DNA of 34,109 bases from Bacteroidota bacterium (GTDB lineage: Bacteria > Bacteroidota > Ignavibacteria > UBA10030 > SZUA-254), in the NCBI GenBank assembly GCA_020056225.1, contig JAGVIE010000005.1:1-34109 (forward strand), read 5' to 3'. Each line of letters starts with the position of its first letter. Within the stretch, counting starts at the first letter, position 1. The translations under genes were made by a program, and so were the position numbers. Below are positions 23,522-33,174 of the stretch, one piece after another. The notes beneath the pieces were generated by a model that was not told where the DNA came from, made no database searches, and saw only the letters and a list, made by a program, of their open reading frames with translations.

Positions 23522-25246
23522 ATGACAGAAAAATACAAACATCTGCATCCCGTTTGGGTAAGGGCGGCACTCCTCGGAAGTTTGTGGGGCTCGGTTGAGA
23601 TTATCATCGGGAGCTTTCTGCATAATCTTCGTGTACCATTTACAGGAACGATTCTTTCGGCAATCGGGATATCGATACTCATCGGTGGACAGAAACTCTG
23701 GAATGAAAAAGGTTTAGTATGGCGGGCTGGTGTGGTATGCGCCTTGATGAAATCGATTTCTCCGAGCGCTGTTATTATCGGTCCGATGGTTGGAATACTA
23801 ACTGAAGCGTTCGCACTTGAACTGTTCGTTCGCATATCCGGGGGGGCGCGCATCGGTTTGTTGATCGGCGGAATGATTACGGCATGTTTACCTTTTATCC
23901 AGAGTATCGTCAGTCTGATAATAACATATGGATTCAATATCGCGGTTTTGTATTTAGAAGCATACCGGATTGCCGCGAAGAACGTGGGTATACACAGTTT
24001 AGATGCGTACGATGTCATCGGAATATTTTTAACTGTGAATGCGCTATTCGGGTTAGGCGCGGTTTTCCTCGGTATTGCAGTCGGTAAGAATGCCGTTAAG
24101 GGTACGCTTGACCCGGTGCCCGAATCGAATGAAAAATATTCGGCTTGGACATCGGAAGAATCACAGCTATTTTCTGTCACTGTGCTAATTCTTACCGTCA
24201 TCATTATCCCGTTGATCCTTTATGCAATCGGCGCTTTGTCGCTTGTATGGTCGTTTGCTCTTGTCGCCTTATATATAATATCTATGATGGTGTTTTATCC
24301 TAAAGCGTGGAAAAGATTTTCCAAACCGAAATTATGGATTGAGATGATTGTAATAACCGTTTTTGCAGGATTACTTCTCGGTGAGATGTCGGGCGGTTCA
24401 TCGGGCGGAATGTGGGGCGGCATCGTCATAGGTTTGCAAATGAGTGTCAGAGCCGCATTCATGGTCGTTGCTTTCACGATCATCGGGATTGAACTTAGGA
24501 ATCCGAGAATAATTAATTGGATAATGAACAAAGGTTTCGGGCAAATCGGTATTGCGATGGAGATGGCATTCGATGCACTGCCGCTTATGGTAGCATCGCT
24601 CGGAAACCAGCGCAAACTGCTGCGCCATCCGGTTCTTTCGCTTTCCCGTATGCTCTCTGTAGCGAATAATCGGCTAAAAGAATTAAACCATGATGGAATA
24701 AGTACCGTGCAAATTTATTTCCTCACCGGTAACCGTGGAAGTGGAAAAACCAAATTGCTCTTGAGATTGGTGGAAGAATTTAAGAATAGAAATCTACCGG
24801 TTAGTGGAATTATATCGCCGGCTGTTTTCATCGATTCAGTCAGGATTGGGTACGATGTAGCGGATATTCAAACTGGGGAAAAAGTTCCGCTATGCAGGAC
24901 TGATGTTGAAAAAGAAGGAAACCGGATCGGCAATTTTACTTTTTTACATGAAGGGTTGGAATTTGGAAACCGGGTTTTAGAAAAATCCAACATGATGGAT
25001 GCCAGTTTCGTGATTGTAGATGAAGTGGGTCCGTTGGAACTTAGAGAGGAGGGATGGACGATCTCATTAAATCGGCTTATGGCAGAAAGAATATCTCACC
25101 TCTTAATCGTTGTTCGTGAGAGTTTAATCGAGCGGGTAAAAGAACGGTGGAAGATTCAACCTGAAGCTGTTTGGAATCTTAACTCGGTAAATTCTGAAGA
25201 ACTATTTTTAGAAATCATAAATAAAATCGGCAAGAATACTAATTAG
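23522..25246 (+). CDS. Fused ECF-like membrane protein with C-terminal THEP1-type NTPase
   Basis: This 574-residue single chain has three parts. Residues ~1-195 hold about six hydrophobic helices with short loops, like the substrate-binding S component of an ECF transporter. Residues ~215-390 hold a second membrane block with polar, charged helices (LQMSVRAAFMVVAFTIIGIE, RNPRIINWIMNKGFGQIGI), similar in pattern to the ECF T component. Residues ~395-574 are a THEP1/NTPase_1 P-loop domain, with Walker A GNRGSGKT (403-410) and VIVDEVGPLELREEGW (497-512) as Walker B. No ABC signature is present. If the reading is right, one chain carries substrate binding, coupling and an energising NTPase that is not of the usual ABC kind. 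The start follows a terminator-containing leader; a TonB receptor follows after 18 bases. Domain assignment to the membrane parts is by pattern only. Confidence 0.7.
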   Translation: MTEKYKHLHPVWVRAALLGSLWGSVEIIIGSFLHNLRVPFTGTILSAIGISILIGGQKLWNEKGLVWRAGVVCALMKSISPSAVIIGPMVGILTEAFALELFVRISGGARIGLLIGGMITACLPFIQSIVSLIITYGFNIAVLYLEAYRIAAKNVGIHSLDAYDVIGIFLTVNALFGLGAVFLGIAVGKNAVKGTLDPVPESNEKYSAWTSEESQLFSVTVLILTVIIIPLILYAIGALSLVWSFALVALYIISMMVFYPKAWKRFSKPKLWIEMIVITVFAGLLLGEMSGGSSGGMWGGIVIGLQMSVRAAFMVVAFTIIGIELRNPRIINWIMNKGFGQIGIAMEMAFDALPLMVASLGNQRKLLRHPVLSLSRMLSVANNRLKELNHDGISTVQIYFLTGNRGSGKTKLLLRLVEEFKNRNLPVSGIISPAVFIDSVRIGYDVADIQTGEKVPLCRTDVEKEGNRIGNFTFLHEGLEFGNRVLEKSNMMDASFVIVDEVGPLELREEGWTISLNRLMAERISHLLIVVRESLIERVKERWKIQPEAVWNLNSVNSEELFLEIINKIGKNTN

Positions 25247-25264
25247 GATAAATACAAGACTAAT

Positions 25265-27283
25265 ATGAAAACTATATCAAGGTATTGTTTTGTTACATTG
25301 TTCGTCATCGCGGCGTCTGCTGGTAACTGTTTCTCTTCTCTGGAAGGAGAAAATGACAGCACAAGGATATTTTATTTAGGAGAGATAGTCATCGTGGGAA
25401 TTCAGGACGGTCTCAATGTTCCTTTCCGTCAGAGCTATGTTCAGAGGGTGGATATAGATGATTACAATTTATTGGATGCCTCGCGGGCGCTGAGTACGCT
25501 TCCGGGTTTATCGCTAGCAAAAGTAGGATCGAGAAACGAATCCATGGTTTACGTGCGCGGTTATGATTTGCGTCAGGTGCCTGTTTTTCTTGATGGCATT
25601 CCTGAATACGTGCCTTATGACGGTTACGTTGACCTTGCGCGATTTACAACATTCGATCTATCGGAGATTACTGTCACCAAAGGTTTCTCGTCTGTTCTTT
25701 ATGGCGCGAACGCATTAGGAGGCGCTATAAATTTAGTTACAAGAAAGCCGGAAACACCTCTCGATTACAATGCTATTGGCGGAATTGCGAGCGGCAACGA
25801 ATACAACTATGCGTTAAGTTTAGGCACGAACCAGAGTTTATATTATGTGGAAGGAAGCGCATCGAAGTTAAGGCAAAATTCGTTTCCACTTTCGAAAGCT
25901 TTCACAGCGACACCGACAGAGAACGGAGGCGAACGGAATAATTCGTACCGCAAGGATAGTAAATACAGTATCAAAGCCGGCTTAACACCGAATGAAACCG
26001 ATGAATATTCATTCAGCTTTGTTAACCAGCAGGGAGAAAAGGGAAATCCGGTGTACACGGGTCTCAATCAAAACGCGAGCATACGATACTGGCGCTGGCC
26101 CGATTGGGATAAGATGAGCGAATACCTGATCACACAAACGGTTTTCGGCGACAAAGGATCCGACGATAATTTTCTGGTTAAGACGCGGTTCTTCCATGAT
26201 AAATTTATGAATACAGTTTTCGGGTATGACGATGCCAATTATTCTACCCAGATAAAAAAGAGTTCGTTTCAAAGTTACTACGATGATGATACGTGGGGAT
26301 CTGTAGTAGAAGCGTCAACAAGATTTATTGAAATGCACAAACTCACAGCCGCGTTTCATTGGAAGCATGATATTCATAGAGAGCACAATCTTGGCGAAGC
26401 CGCACGAATGGTACGTGATGCCACAATCTCTGTTGGAATAGAAGACGTTTATCGTCTGCATGATCAAGTCTCGGTAATCGGCGGCGTGAGTTTCGATATT
26501 CGTAAGAGTTTGCAAGCGCAAGATTATGACAGCAAGACGAAAATTGTATCAGATTTCCAGATCGGCAACAGTGATGCATGGAATCTTCAGATCGGAAGTA
26601 TCTTCACGCTTTCTGCGGGCAGTGAAATTTCAATCAGCATCGCGAAGAAAACCCGCTTTGCCACAATGAAAGATCGTTATTCTTACAAGCTCGGAACCGC
26701 ATTACCAAACCCCGGATTAAAACCGGAGATGGCAATTAATTATGACTTATCTTATCGTGAAATAATCGGGAAGAACACTGCATACAAAGTGAATTTATTC
26801 TACAACGATGTTCGCGATGTTATCCAACAGGTAAGTAATGTACGGGGGAATTTAAACCAGATGCAGAATCTTGGTAAGGCGCGGTACTACGGTGTTGAAA
26901 CCGAAGTTACAGTACGTCCCATCTCGGCGCTCGATCTCGGTGCAAATTATACATTGTTGAAGAGAGAAAATATTTCAAATCCGTCTGTACGTTTCCTGGA
27001 TACACCCGTTCACAAAGCCGCTGTTTATATCGGGATTATACAGATAGCTCCGGTTGATATTCGTGGAAGTATGGAGTACGATTCAAAACGATTCAGTACA
27101 AGCGATGGTATTTACGGAGCAAGTGCGTTTATTGTTTTCAATTTAAACGCTTCAATCTCTGTGCATAGGAATGTGATTGTCTATGCGGGCATAGAGAATT
27201 TACTCGACCGGAATTATTCTATCGTTGATGGATATCAGGAAGCGGGAAGGACAGGCTATCTAACGCTTCGATTTCATAATTAA
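25265..27283 (+). CDS. TonB-dependent outer-membrane receptor
   Basis: This 672-residue protein has a signal peptide (hydrophobic CFVTLFVIAASAGNCFSS), a plug domain (about residues 55-165: LSTLPGLSLAKVGSRNESMV, VYVRGYDLRQVPVFLDGIPE, ITVTKGFSSVLYGANALGGA) and a ~500-residue beta barrel ending in GRTGYLTLRFHN. It has no carboxypeptidase-like N-terminal domain and no SusC-type features, so it resembles the siderophore/cobalamin BtuB-like class. No TonB box was located with confidence. It follows the fused transporter-like gene by 18 bases, so both probably act on one ligand (metal complex, cobalamin-like or similar); ligand not determined. Confidence 0.93.
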   Translation: MKTISRYCFVTLFVIAASAGNCFSSLEGENDSTRIFYLGEIVIVGIQDGLNVPFRQSYVQRVDIDDYNLLDASRALSTLPGLSLAKVGSRNESMVYVRGYDLRQVPVFLDGIPEYVPYDGYVDLARFTTFDLSEITVTKGFSSVLYGANALGGAINLVTRKPETPLDYNAIGGIASGNEYNYALSLGTNQSLYYVEGSASKLRQNSFPLSKAFTATPTENGGERNNSYRKDSKYSIKAGLTPNETDEYSFSFVNQQGEKGNPVYTGLNQNASIRYWRWPDWDKMSEYLITQTVFGDKGSDDNFLVKTRFFHDKFMNTVFGYDDANYSTQIKKSSFQSYYDDDTWGSVVEASTRFIEMHKLTAAFHWKHDIHREHNLGEAARMVRDATISVGIEDVYRLHDQVSVIGGVSFDIRKSLQAQDYDSKTKIVSDFQIGNSDAWNLQIGSIFTLSAGSEISISIAKKTRFATMKDRYSYKLGTALPNPGLKPEMAINYDLSYREIIGKNTAYKVNLFYNDVRDVIQQVSNVRGNLNQMQNLGKARYYGVETEVTVRPISALDLGANYTLLKRENISNPSVRFLDTPVHKAAVYIGIIQIAPVDIRGSMEYDSKRFSTSDGIYGASAFIVFNLNASISVHRNVIVYAGIENLLDRNYSIVDGYQEAGRTGYLTLRFHN

Positions 27284-27352
27284 CAAACATAATGCGAATA
27301 TTTTTATGATGTAAATGTTTGGCGGTCAGCGGAATTTTTATTATATTTCACC

Positions 27353-27460
27353 ATGTTAAACTTCCGGCAAATACAAAAAGTAAGGTTTAAACTTCAGATT
27401 CCGCAAATTCCCGGAAGACCCTACATTCTTTCCCTCTACGAGCACCAGGAGTTTTTCTAA
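27353..27460 (+). CDS. Possible 35-residue ORF
   Basis: The ATG at 27353 opens a 35-codon frame ending in TAA, with a product such as RFKLQIPQIPGRPYILSLYE followed by HQEFF. Its residue mixture looks coding, but there is no Shine-Dalgarno and no recognised family. The rest of 27284-27564 shows a CTTCCGG/CCGGAAG inverted pair and short AACTCATAACTCATAACTTA tandem repeats just before lat; nothing else was found. Confidence 0.22.
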   Translation: MLNFRQIQKVRFKLQIPQIPGRPYILSLYEHQEFF

Positions 27461-27564
27461 GTCGCGTTTCGGTTTTCCCTTTTACTCATGAAGCATATTC
27501 TTAGAATCACTTCGTGAAAAATTCAAAACTCATAACTCATAACTTATAACTCTCAAGGTGCTTT

Positions 27565-28902
27565 ATGAAATTAAATATTCTACCTAAGGACGTTGAGTCC
27601 ACCATTGGCAAGCACATGCTTGTTGACGTCCTCGATTTTATTGTCGATTTAAAAAAGAGCGAAGGTGTGTACATCTGGGATTCAAAATCGAACCGCCGCC
27701 TGCTCGATTTTTTCACTTTCGTCGCTTCGATGCCGGTCGGTTTGAATCATCCAAAGATGATAACGCCGGAATTCAAAGAGAAGATGGCGTATGTTTCAAT
27801 CAACAAGCCGACCAACTCCGACGTGTACTGCGTAGAGATGGCGGAATTTGTTGAAACATTTTCACGCGTTGCAATGCCAGATTATCTGCCTTACGTTTTC
27901 TTCGTGGAAGGCGGTGCGCTTGGTGTAGAGAACGCACTCAAAGCGGCATTCGATTGGAAGATGCGTAAGAATCTTGCAAATGGAATTTACAAAGGTTTGC
28001 AGGATGAATCGAAGATGAAGGTGATTCATTTCCGGCAAGCATTCCATGGACGAACCGGTTATACAATGTCGCTAACCAACACCGATCCTACGAAGATCGA
28101 TTACTATCCGAAATTCCAGTGGCCCCGAATTGATAATCCTGTCGTAAAATTTCCTTTGAATGATGAAAATCTAAAAGCCGCTCAACAGGCAGAACAGAAT
28201 TCTATCAAACAAATTAAAGACGCGATTAATCTCTACAAGAACGACATTGCTTCAATCATCATCGAACCGATACAGGGCGAGGGTGGAGATAATCATTTCA
28301 GAAAAGAATTCTTCGAAGCTCTCCGTCAGATTGCCGATGAAAATGAAATTATGCTCATACTTGATGAAGTGCAGACAGGTATCGGTCTGACCGGCAAGAT
28401 GTGGGCGCACCAGCATTTCATCAAACCGGATATTATTGCATTTGGCAAAAAAACACAGGTATGTGGTTTCATGTCGAGTAAACGTATCGATGAAGTGAAG
28501 GATAATGTCTTCAAAGTTCCAAGCCGCTTGAATTCGACGTGGGGGGGTAGTTTAGTGGATATGGTTCGTTCACAGCAGTATTTAGAAATTATAGAAGAAG
28601 ACAAGTTAGTTGATAACGCGCGTGTAGTTGGTGAATATCTGCAGTCGAAATTGAACGAGATGCAGATTGAATTCCCTATGCTCGTTGGCAACGTGCGGGG
28701 GAAAGGACTCTTCAGCGCATTCGATCTGCCGACCACCGCCCAGCGAAATGAACTCCGCAAGAAAGCATCGGAAAAAGGACTCGTGATTCTTGGAAGTGGT
28801 GAGCGAACGATGCGATTCCGCCCGCCGCTTACTATACAGAAGCACGAGATCGATGAGGGAGTGAATATACTGCGTACTTCTTTAAAAGAAATGAAAGCGT
28901 AA
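27565..28902 (+). CDS. lat: L-lysine 6-transaminase
   Basis: This 445-residue class III PLP aminotransferase moves the epsilon-amino group of lysine to 2-oxoglutarate, giving 2-aminoadipate 6-semialdehyde/P6C (EC 2.6.1.36). Family-specific words are FFTFVASMPVGLNHPKM, SDVYCVEMAEFVETF, ILDEVQTGIGLTGKMWAHQH with the cofactor Asp, and IAFGKKTQVCGFM with the PLP lysine (K295 or K296). Shine-Dalgarno AAGGTG precedes the ATG. It ends with a terminator at 28969. The aldehyde dehydrogenase at 18997-20478 could take the product further. Confidence 0.93.
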   Translation: MKLNILPKDVESTIGKHMLVDVLDFIVDLKKSEGVYIWDSKSNRRLLDFFTFVASMPVGLNHPKMITPEFKEKMAYVSINKPTNSDVYCVEMAEFVETFSRVAMPDYLPYVFFVEGGALGVENALKAAFDWKMRKNLANGIYKGLQDESKMKVIHFRQAFHGRTGYTMSLTNTDPTKIDYYPKFQWPRIDNPVVKFPLNDENLKAAQQAEQNSIKQIKDAINLYKNDIASIIIEPIQGEGGDNHFRKEFFEALRQIADENEIMLILDEVQTGIGLTGKMWAHQHFIKPDIIAFGKKTQVCGFMSSKRIDEVKDNVFKVPSRLNSTWGGSLVDMVRSQQYLEIIEEDKLVDNARVVGEYLQSKLNEMQIEFPMLVGNVRGKGLFSAFDLPTTAQRNELRKKASEKGLVILGSGERTMRFRPPLTIQKHEIDEGVNILRTSLKEMKA

Positions 28903-28910
28903 TTATATGT

Positions 28911-28963
28911 AACCTTCCGAGGGTTTGCGTGGATTAGGTAAAATTAACCTTCGGAGGGTTTGC
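28911..28963. repeat. Direct repeat of an 18-base unit
   Basis: AACCTTCCGAGGGTTTGC (28911-28928) and AACCTTCGGAGGGTTTGC (28946-28963) differ at one base and lie 17 bases apart. Each is nearly self-complementary (AACC...GGTT). A related arm, AACCTTCGG, occurs in the hairpin at 6239-6280, so this is likely a dispersed repeat family. Confidence 0.6.
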
Positions 28964-28968
28964 CAAGT

Positions 28969-29021
28969 AAACCTCCGGTATCTATCTCAGTATTTTCAGA
29001 GTAAGATGCCGGAGGTTTTTT
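28969..29021 (+). terminator. Intrinsic terminator after lat
   Basis: AAACCTCCGG (28969-28978) pairs with CCGGAGGTTT (29009-29018) and a six-T run follows. The loop is 30 bases, with internal pairing possible. It would end the lat transcript before the convergent signalling operon. Confidence 0.7.
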
Positions 29022-29087
29022 GCTCTCATTCCGGCACTTCTGTGTCAGGATGCTGGTCATCGTTACGGCGTTGGAAGGCAACACTCC

Positions 29088-29111
29088 GCTCCGACGCTTC
29101 AGCGTCGGAGC
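29088..29111. repeat. Perfect 24-base palindrome with CTTCAG centre
   Basis: GCTCCGACGCT and AGCGTCGGAGC flank TC, giving an 11-bp perfect stem. It lies between lat and the convergent hybrid kinase gene with no T-run, so it is more likely a REP-like relic than a terminator. The CTTCAG centre matches hairpins in the elements at 2762-2891 and 4960-5026. Confidence 0.6.
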
Positions 29112-29141
29112 GAGAAAACAGACGTGACTCCATCTTGCATT

Positions 29142-32100
29142 CTATTGTTTGTGTAAAACAGAATGAACTGTTTCCAAAAGCTTCTCTGCGTTGTAAGGTT
29201 TTACGATGAAGGCGTTAACCCCTAACTCTTTATCTGTCGCAACATGTCCATTGCCTGTAAGACCGCTTGAAGCAATAATCTTGAGAGCGGGTTTCATTTT
29301 GCGGAGGACTTTGATTGTTTGTGGTCCATCCATAATCGGCATCATCATATCGGTTAATACCAAAGCAATTTCCTCTTTTTTCGATGCGAAATTTGCAACG
29401 GCTTCTGTTCCATCCGATGCCGTAATTACCTGATAACCATACGTTTCAAGAGTCTGTCTGGTGATTTGTAGAATTGAGCTTTCATCATCGACCACCATGA
29501 TCAGTTCCCCTTGCCCCAGGAACATTTCTTTAGGTTCTTCTAACTTCGGTTTGATATCACCAGTCTCCTTCGCGGCGGGTAAGTAGATACTGAATGTTGT
29601 TCCTTTACCAACTTCGCTATACACATTGACGAAACCACCATGGCTTTTAATGATGGAGTAAACGGTGGAAAGTCCAAGCCCTGTCCCTTTACCAACTTCC
29701 TTTGTAGTAAAAAATGGCTCAAAGATATGTTCCAAAACAGCAGGCGATATGCCGCATCCGGTATCCTCAACGCTCAGCAGAACGAACCGGCCAGGTTTTG
29801 CATTGAGGTTCATACGGGAATATTGTTCATCAATGATTTTATTTTCCGCCTTGATATGGATGGATCCGCCATTTGGCATTGCGTCGCGTGCATTTACACA
29901 CAGGTTCAACAACACCTGGTGCAGATTTGTCGGGTCACCTACAATCGTCCAGATATTTTTGGGGATATCCTCTTTAATTGTTATAGATTTCGGGAATGTT
30001 TCCTTGATGATGTTGGTTATTTCGTTGATGATATGTCGAAACTGGATAAGCACGTTTTCACCCTGGACTCCTCTTGCAAAGCCGAGTATTTGCTTTACGA
30101 TAGCGCTGCCCCGCTGTGCACTGGTTTCTAATGTCTCAAGCATTCTTTGACTTCTTTCGTCCGGCATTGATTTCTTAAGAATCTCGATGGAAAGCATGAT
30201 GGGAGCCAGCACATTATTTAGATCGTGCGCTACACCGCCGGCAAGCGTGCCGATGCTTTCAATTCGCTGTGAACGTAAAAGTTGTGCGTGGAGTGATTTT
30301 TTTTCTGTAATATCTTCTTTTACAGCGAGATAATTAGTTGTTTTGCCTGATGCATCCTTGATTGGAGAAATTGTGGCAGATTCCCAATAAAGCTCTCCGT
30401 TTTTCTTTTTGTTATGGAATTCTCCCTGCCATTCTTTACCAGATGTGATAGTTTGCCATAACTGTTTGTATTCTTCAGATGGGATATCCCCCGACTTCAG
30501 TATGCGTGGGTTTTGACCGAGCGCTTCAGCGGAAGTGTAACCTGTAAGCTGTGTAAATTTGGGATTAATATACTCTATTTTACCCTCCAAATTGGTTATG
30601 ACAATAGAGGCAGGGCTTTGTTCTACTGCTCGAGATAATTTAAACAGTTCAGCTTCTGCGCGTTTACGATTCGTTATATCTTGGTTCACACCATATGTCT
30701 TAACGGTCCGGCCCTGTGAATCTTTCTTAATACGAATATGGACAGTGATGTAGCCCTTCTCGCCATCTGCGTAGATAATGCGATGGTCCAACCGAGAATA
30801 ATAGTTTGGGTCGGCTGTTTCAATGGCTTTCCGAGTTTCCACACCGACTAAATGCATATCATCCGGATCAACATATTTTTGGGCGTACTGTGCGGAGGAC
30901 ATGATGTACCCGCCTTCTCGTTCCGCTGATGTGTGTAAGAGTGCATAGAATTGATCGTTGAATGTAAACTGATCGCGGGCGACATCGTACTCCCAGGTGC
31001 CGAGGTTGGCAATTTGCATAGCTTCTAATAGCTTGGCTTTATTTTCGTACAACGATTCCTCCGCACGTTTGTGCTGGATGGATTTTGCTACCTGCGATGA
31101 GACATATTCAAACATCAGTAATTCACGCTTACTATACACTTTCGAATCAGTATAATGTTGAACAGCCATAACGCCGATCGTTTTGTCTTCAACGATTAAT
31201 GGGACTCCGAGCCAGATCGCAGAAGGTGCTCCAACAATTTCAACTTCTCCTCGCCGACGTAATTCCATATCGGTTGCTTCATCACAGAGCAGTGGTTTGC
31301 CCGTGTGGAGAACATAATCTGTCAGACCTTTTCCGGGCTTAACTGATGGGGGAGGACTTTCGACCTCATCAACAAAGTAAGAAAAATTGATTAAATCTTT
31401 CTCTTTATCATATAACGAAATGAAAAAATTCTTCGCCGGCATTACAGTACCGATAATTTCATGGACTGACTTATACAATTCGTTAAGATTTGCAGCTTTA
31501 TCTGTTTCTTGGGAAATTTGGTAAATTGCATTTTGTAAAATCTCTAATCGCTTGCGATCGGTGATGTCATTAAAGACAGTGAGCATTGCCGGTTTACCGG
31601 CGTGAAGGAACGGAATGGCTGATACTTCAACGTCAATCGACGTTCCGTCAAGTCGCACAAATTTTTCTTCCGCTAAGGGGGTGGGAACACCTTCGTTTAG
31701 TAACTGTTGGATGCGTTTCAAAGCCAGTTCCCGGTAATCAGGATGTACAAACTCTAGAACCGGCTTTCCGGTTAGATCAGCCGGGCTTGCCGCGCCGATG
31801 ATTGTGGCGCTGGCAGTATTGGCAAAAACAATACGCCCCTCGCTGTGGACAATCACGCCATCAGGCAAGGTTTCTACAAGCAGGCGGTAATGTTCTTCGC
31901 TTTCGCGCAGTGCCACTTCTGCCCGCCTGCGCTCGGTGATGTCACGGACAATTGCCAGAATGTAATCTTTGCCAACGGTGCTGACGGCATTCAGGCTGAC
32001 CTCCGCATCAAACAGGGTCCTATCGTAACGACTGTGTTGCCATTCAAAGAACTGGGGCTGACCTGTGAGTGCCGCGTTGATCTTCTCCAGCGCTTTCTCC

Positions 32101-32801
32101 TTGGAGTTTCTCCCATCAGGCTGCACATCCGGGGAGAACCGATAAGGAGGCTGCCCAATGATCTGTTCCTTGGTACAACCAAACATCTCCAGGGTCTTCG
32201 CGTTACTGTCGATAAAAATATTCTGATCCATCAAGAAAATAGCATCGTTGGCCGTCTCGAAAAGTGTTCGATACTTGGATTCGCTTTCCCGCAGTGCCTC
32301 CTCCGCATGCTTGCGCTCGGTGATTTCGTGCTGCAGGTTCTCCAAGGTATGCTTTAATTCCTCGGTCCTGCTGGTTACCTCGGACTCCAGCTCTTTCCGG
32401 TAATGACTCATCAAGTCGTTGTATGCCTTCACCTTTAGCAGGGACCGGACCCTGGTCAAAAGCTCCATCTTATCAATGGGCATCGAAATAAAATCATCAC
32501 AACCGGCTTCAATTCCCTTTACCCGATCTTCCGTTTCCCGCAATACGGTAACCAAGATTATCGGAAGCAGTCGATGTGTATTATCTTGCCTGACCCTGCG
32601 GGTAACTTCAAAACCATCCATGCCGGGCATGATTACGTCCAGCAGAATCAGATCGATTTGATTATCAGAAAGTTTCCCCAGTGCTTCTTCACCGTTTGCC
32701 GCCTTAACAATTTCATAACCCTGCGGCTCAAGATATGCTTCAAGAAGTTCAATGTTTTGAGGCTGGTCATCGACAACTAAAATTACTGGCTTATCTTTCA
32801 T
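29142..32801 (-). CDS. Hybrid sensor histidine kinase, REC-PAS-PAS-GAF-PAS-PAS-HisKA-HATPase-REC
   Basis: This 1219-residue cytoplasmic protein has no membrane segment. In order: receiver with D55 in LLDVIMPG (1-120), a coiled helix with a heptad-like [23 protein letters not shown] (about 170-290), PAS (about 300-415), GAF (about 425-590, [10 protein letters not shown]), PAS3 (about 600-725), PAS (about 730-850), HisKA with the phospho-His in [14 protein letters not shown], HATPase with DTGCGIS and GTGLGLS, and a C-terminal receiver ([10 protein letters not shown]). It can accept phosphate at the N-terminal receiver and pass phosphate at the C-terminal one. AAAGGA precedes the ATG. It directly follows a lone receiver (3-base gap), suggesting a phosphorelay. 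The signal is unknown. Confidence 0.94.
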   Translation of the reverse strand: MKDKPVILVVDDQPQNIELLEAYLEPQGYEIVKAANGEEALGKLSDNQIDLILLDVIMPGMDGFEVTRRVRQDNTHRLLPIILVTVLRETEDRVKGIEAGCDDFISMPIDKMELLTRVRSLLKVKAYNDLMSHYRKELESEVTSRTEELKHTLENLQHEITERKHAEEALRESESKYRTLFETANDAIFLMDQNIFIDSNAKTLEMFGCTKEQIIGQPPYRFSPDVQPDGRNSKEKALEKINAALTGQPQFFEWQHSRYDRTLFDAEVSLNAVSTVGKDYILAIVRDITERRRAEVALRESEEHYRLLVETLPDGVIVHSEGRIVFANTASATIIGAASPADLTGKPVLEFVHPDYRELALKRIQQLLNEGVPTPLAEEKFVRLDGTSIDVEVSAIPFLHAGKPAMLTVFNDITDRKRLEILQNAIYQISQETDKAANLNELYKSVHEIIGTVMPAKNFFISLYDKEKDLINFSYFVDEVESPPPSVKPGKGLTDYVLHTGKPLLCDEATDMELRRRGEVEIVGAPSAIWLGVPLIVEDKTIGVMAVQHYTDSKVYSKRELLMFEYVSSQVAKSIQHKRAEESLYENKAKLLEAMQIANLGTWEYDVARDQFTFNDQFYALLHTSAEREGGYIMSSAQYAQKYVDPDDMHLVGVETRKAIETADPNYYSRLDHRIIYADGEKGYITVHIRIKKDSQGRTVKTYGVNQDITNRKRAEAELFKLSRAVEQSPASIVITNLEGKIEYINPKFTQLTGYTSAEALGQNPRILKSGDIPSEEYKQLWQTITSGKEWQGEFHNKKKNGELYWESATISPIKDASGKTTNYLAVKEDITEKKSLHAQLLRSQRIESIGTLAGGVAHDLNNVLAPIMLSIEILKKSMPDERSQRMLETLETSAQRGSAIVKQILGFARGVQGENVLIQFRHIINEITNIIKETFPKSITIKEDIPKNIWTIVGDPTNLHQVLLNLCVNARDAMPNGGSIHIKAENKIIDEQYSRMNLNAKPGRFVLLSVEDTGCGISPAVLEHIFEPFFTTKEVGKGTGLGLSTVYSIIKSHGGFVNVYSEVGKGTTFSIYLPAAKETGDIKPKLEEPKEMFLGQGELIMVVDDESSILQITRQTLETYGYQVITASDGTEAVANFASKKEEIALVLTDMMMPIMDGPQTIKVLRKMKPALKIIASSGLTGNGHVATDKELGVNAFIVKPYNAEKLLETVHSVLHKQ

Positions 32802-32804
32802 TCT

Positions 32805-33173
32805 CTATCCTTTAATAAATTGACTAATTTCTGTCACAAATGTGCGCGTATTTATCGGCTTGCCTATGAACCCACTGTTAGCTATAGGTTTTATCTCTTC
32901 TCTGCCTTCTGCCATTACAGAAGCAGTTACAAAAACAATGGGAATACCGCTTGTCTCTTTGTCTTGACGCAGTATCTTGGCGGCTTCGCTACCGCGCATA
33001 TCTGGAAGCCGAACATCCATAATTATAATATCCGGTCTTTCTTTCCTAGCAATGGCGATCCCAACGGCGGCATTTTCAGCTTCGAATACTTCAAAACCAG
33101 CAATCTCCAAAAGATCTTTTTCCAGCAAAAGATTATTGGCATTATCGTCGACAACTAAGGCTTTTTTTCTCAT
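32805..33173 (-). CDS. Single-domain response regulator (CheY/DivK-like)
   Basis: This 122-residue protein is a receiver only: acidic pair D9-D10, phosphoacceptor D53 in IIIMDVRLPD, Thr in VFVTASV and Lys in FIGKPINT. Without an output domain it probably shuttles phosphate or binds a partner. It is packed between two kinases: one base after the upstream kinase stop and three before the next gene. This arrangement suggests it connects the two kinases in one pathway. Confidence 0.93.
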   Translation of the reverse strand: MRKKALVVDDNANNLLLEKDLLEIAGFEVFEAENAAVGIAIARKERPDIIIMDVRLPDMRGSEAAKILRQDKETSGIPIVFVTASVMAEGREEIKPIANSGFIGKPINTRTFVTEISQFIKG

Positions 33174-33174
33174 C

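Noticed and set aside
23512-24204. 230-residue minus-strand ORF over the membrane part of the fused gene
   Set aside because: It is antisense to a well-supported membrane protein, and its Pro/Thr/Ser-rich composition is typical of a reverse reading of hydrophobic codons.
28925-29209. 94-residue plus-strand ORF after lat
   Set aside because: It runs through the repeats, the lat terminator and the palindrome at 29088-29111 and overlaps the end of the hybrid kinase gene; not coding.
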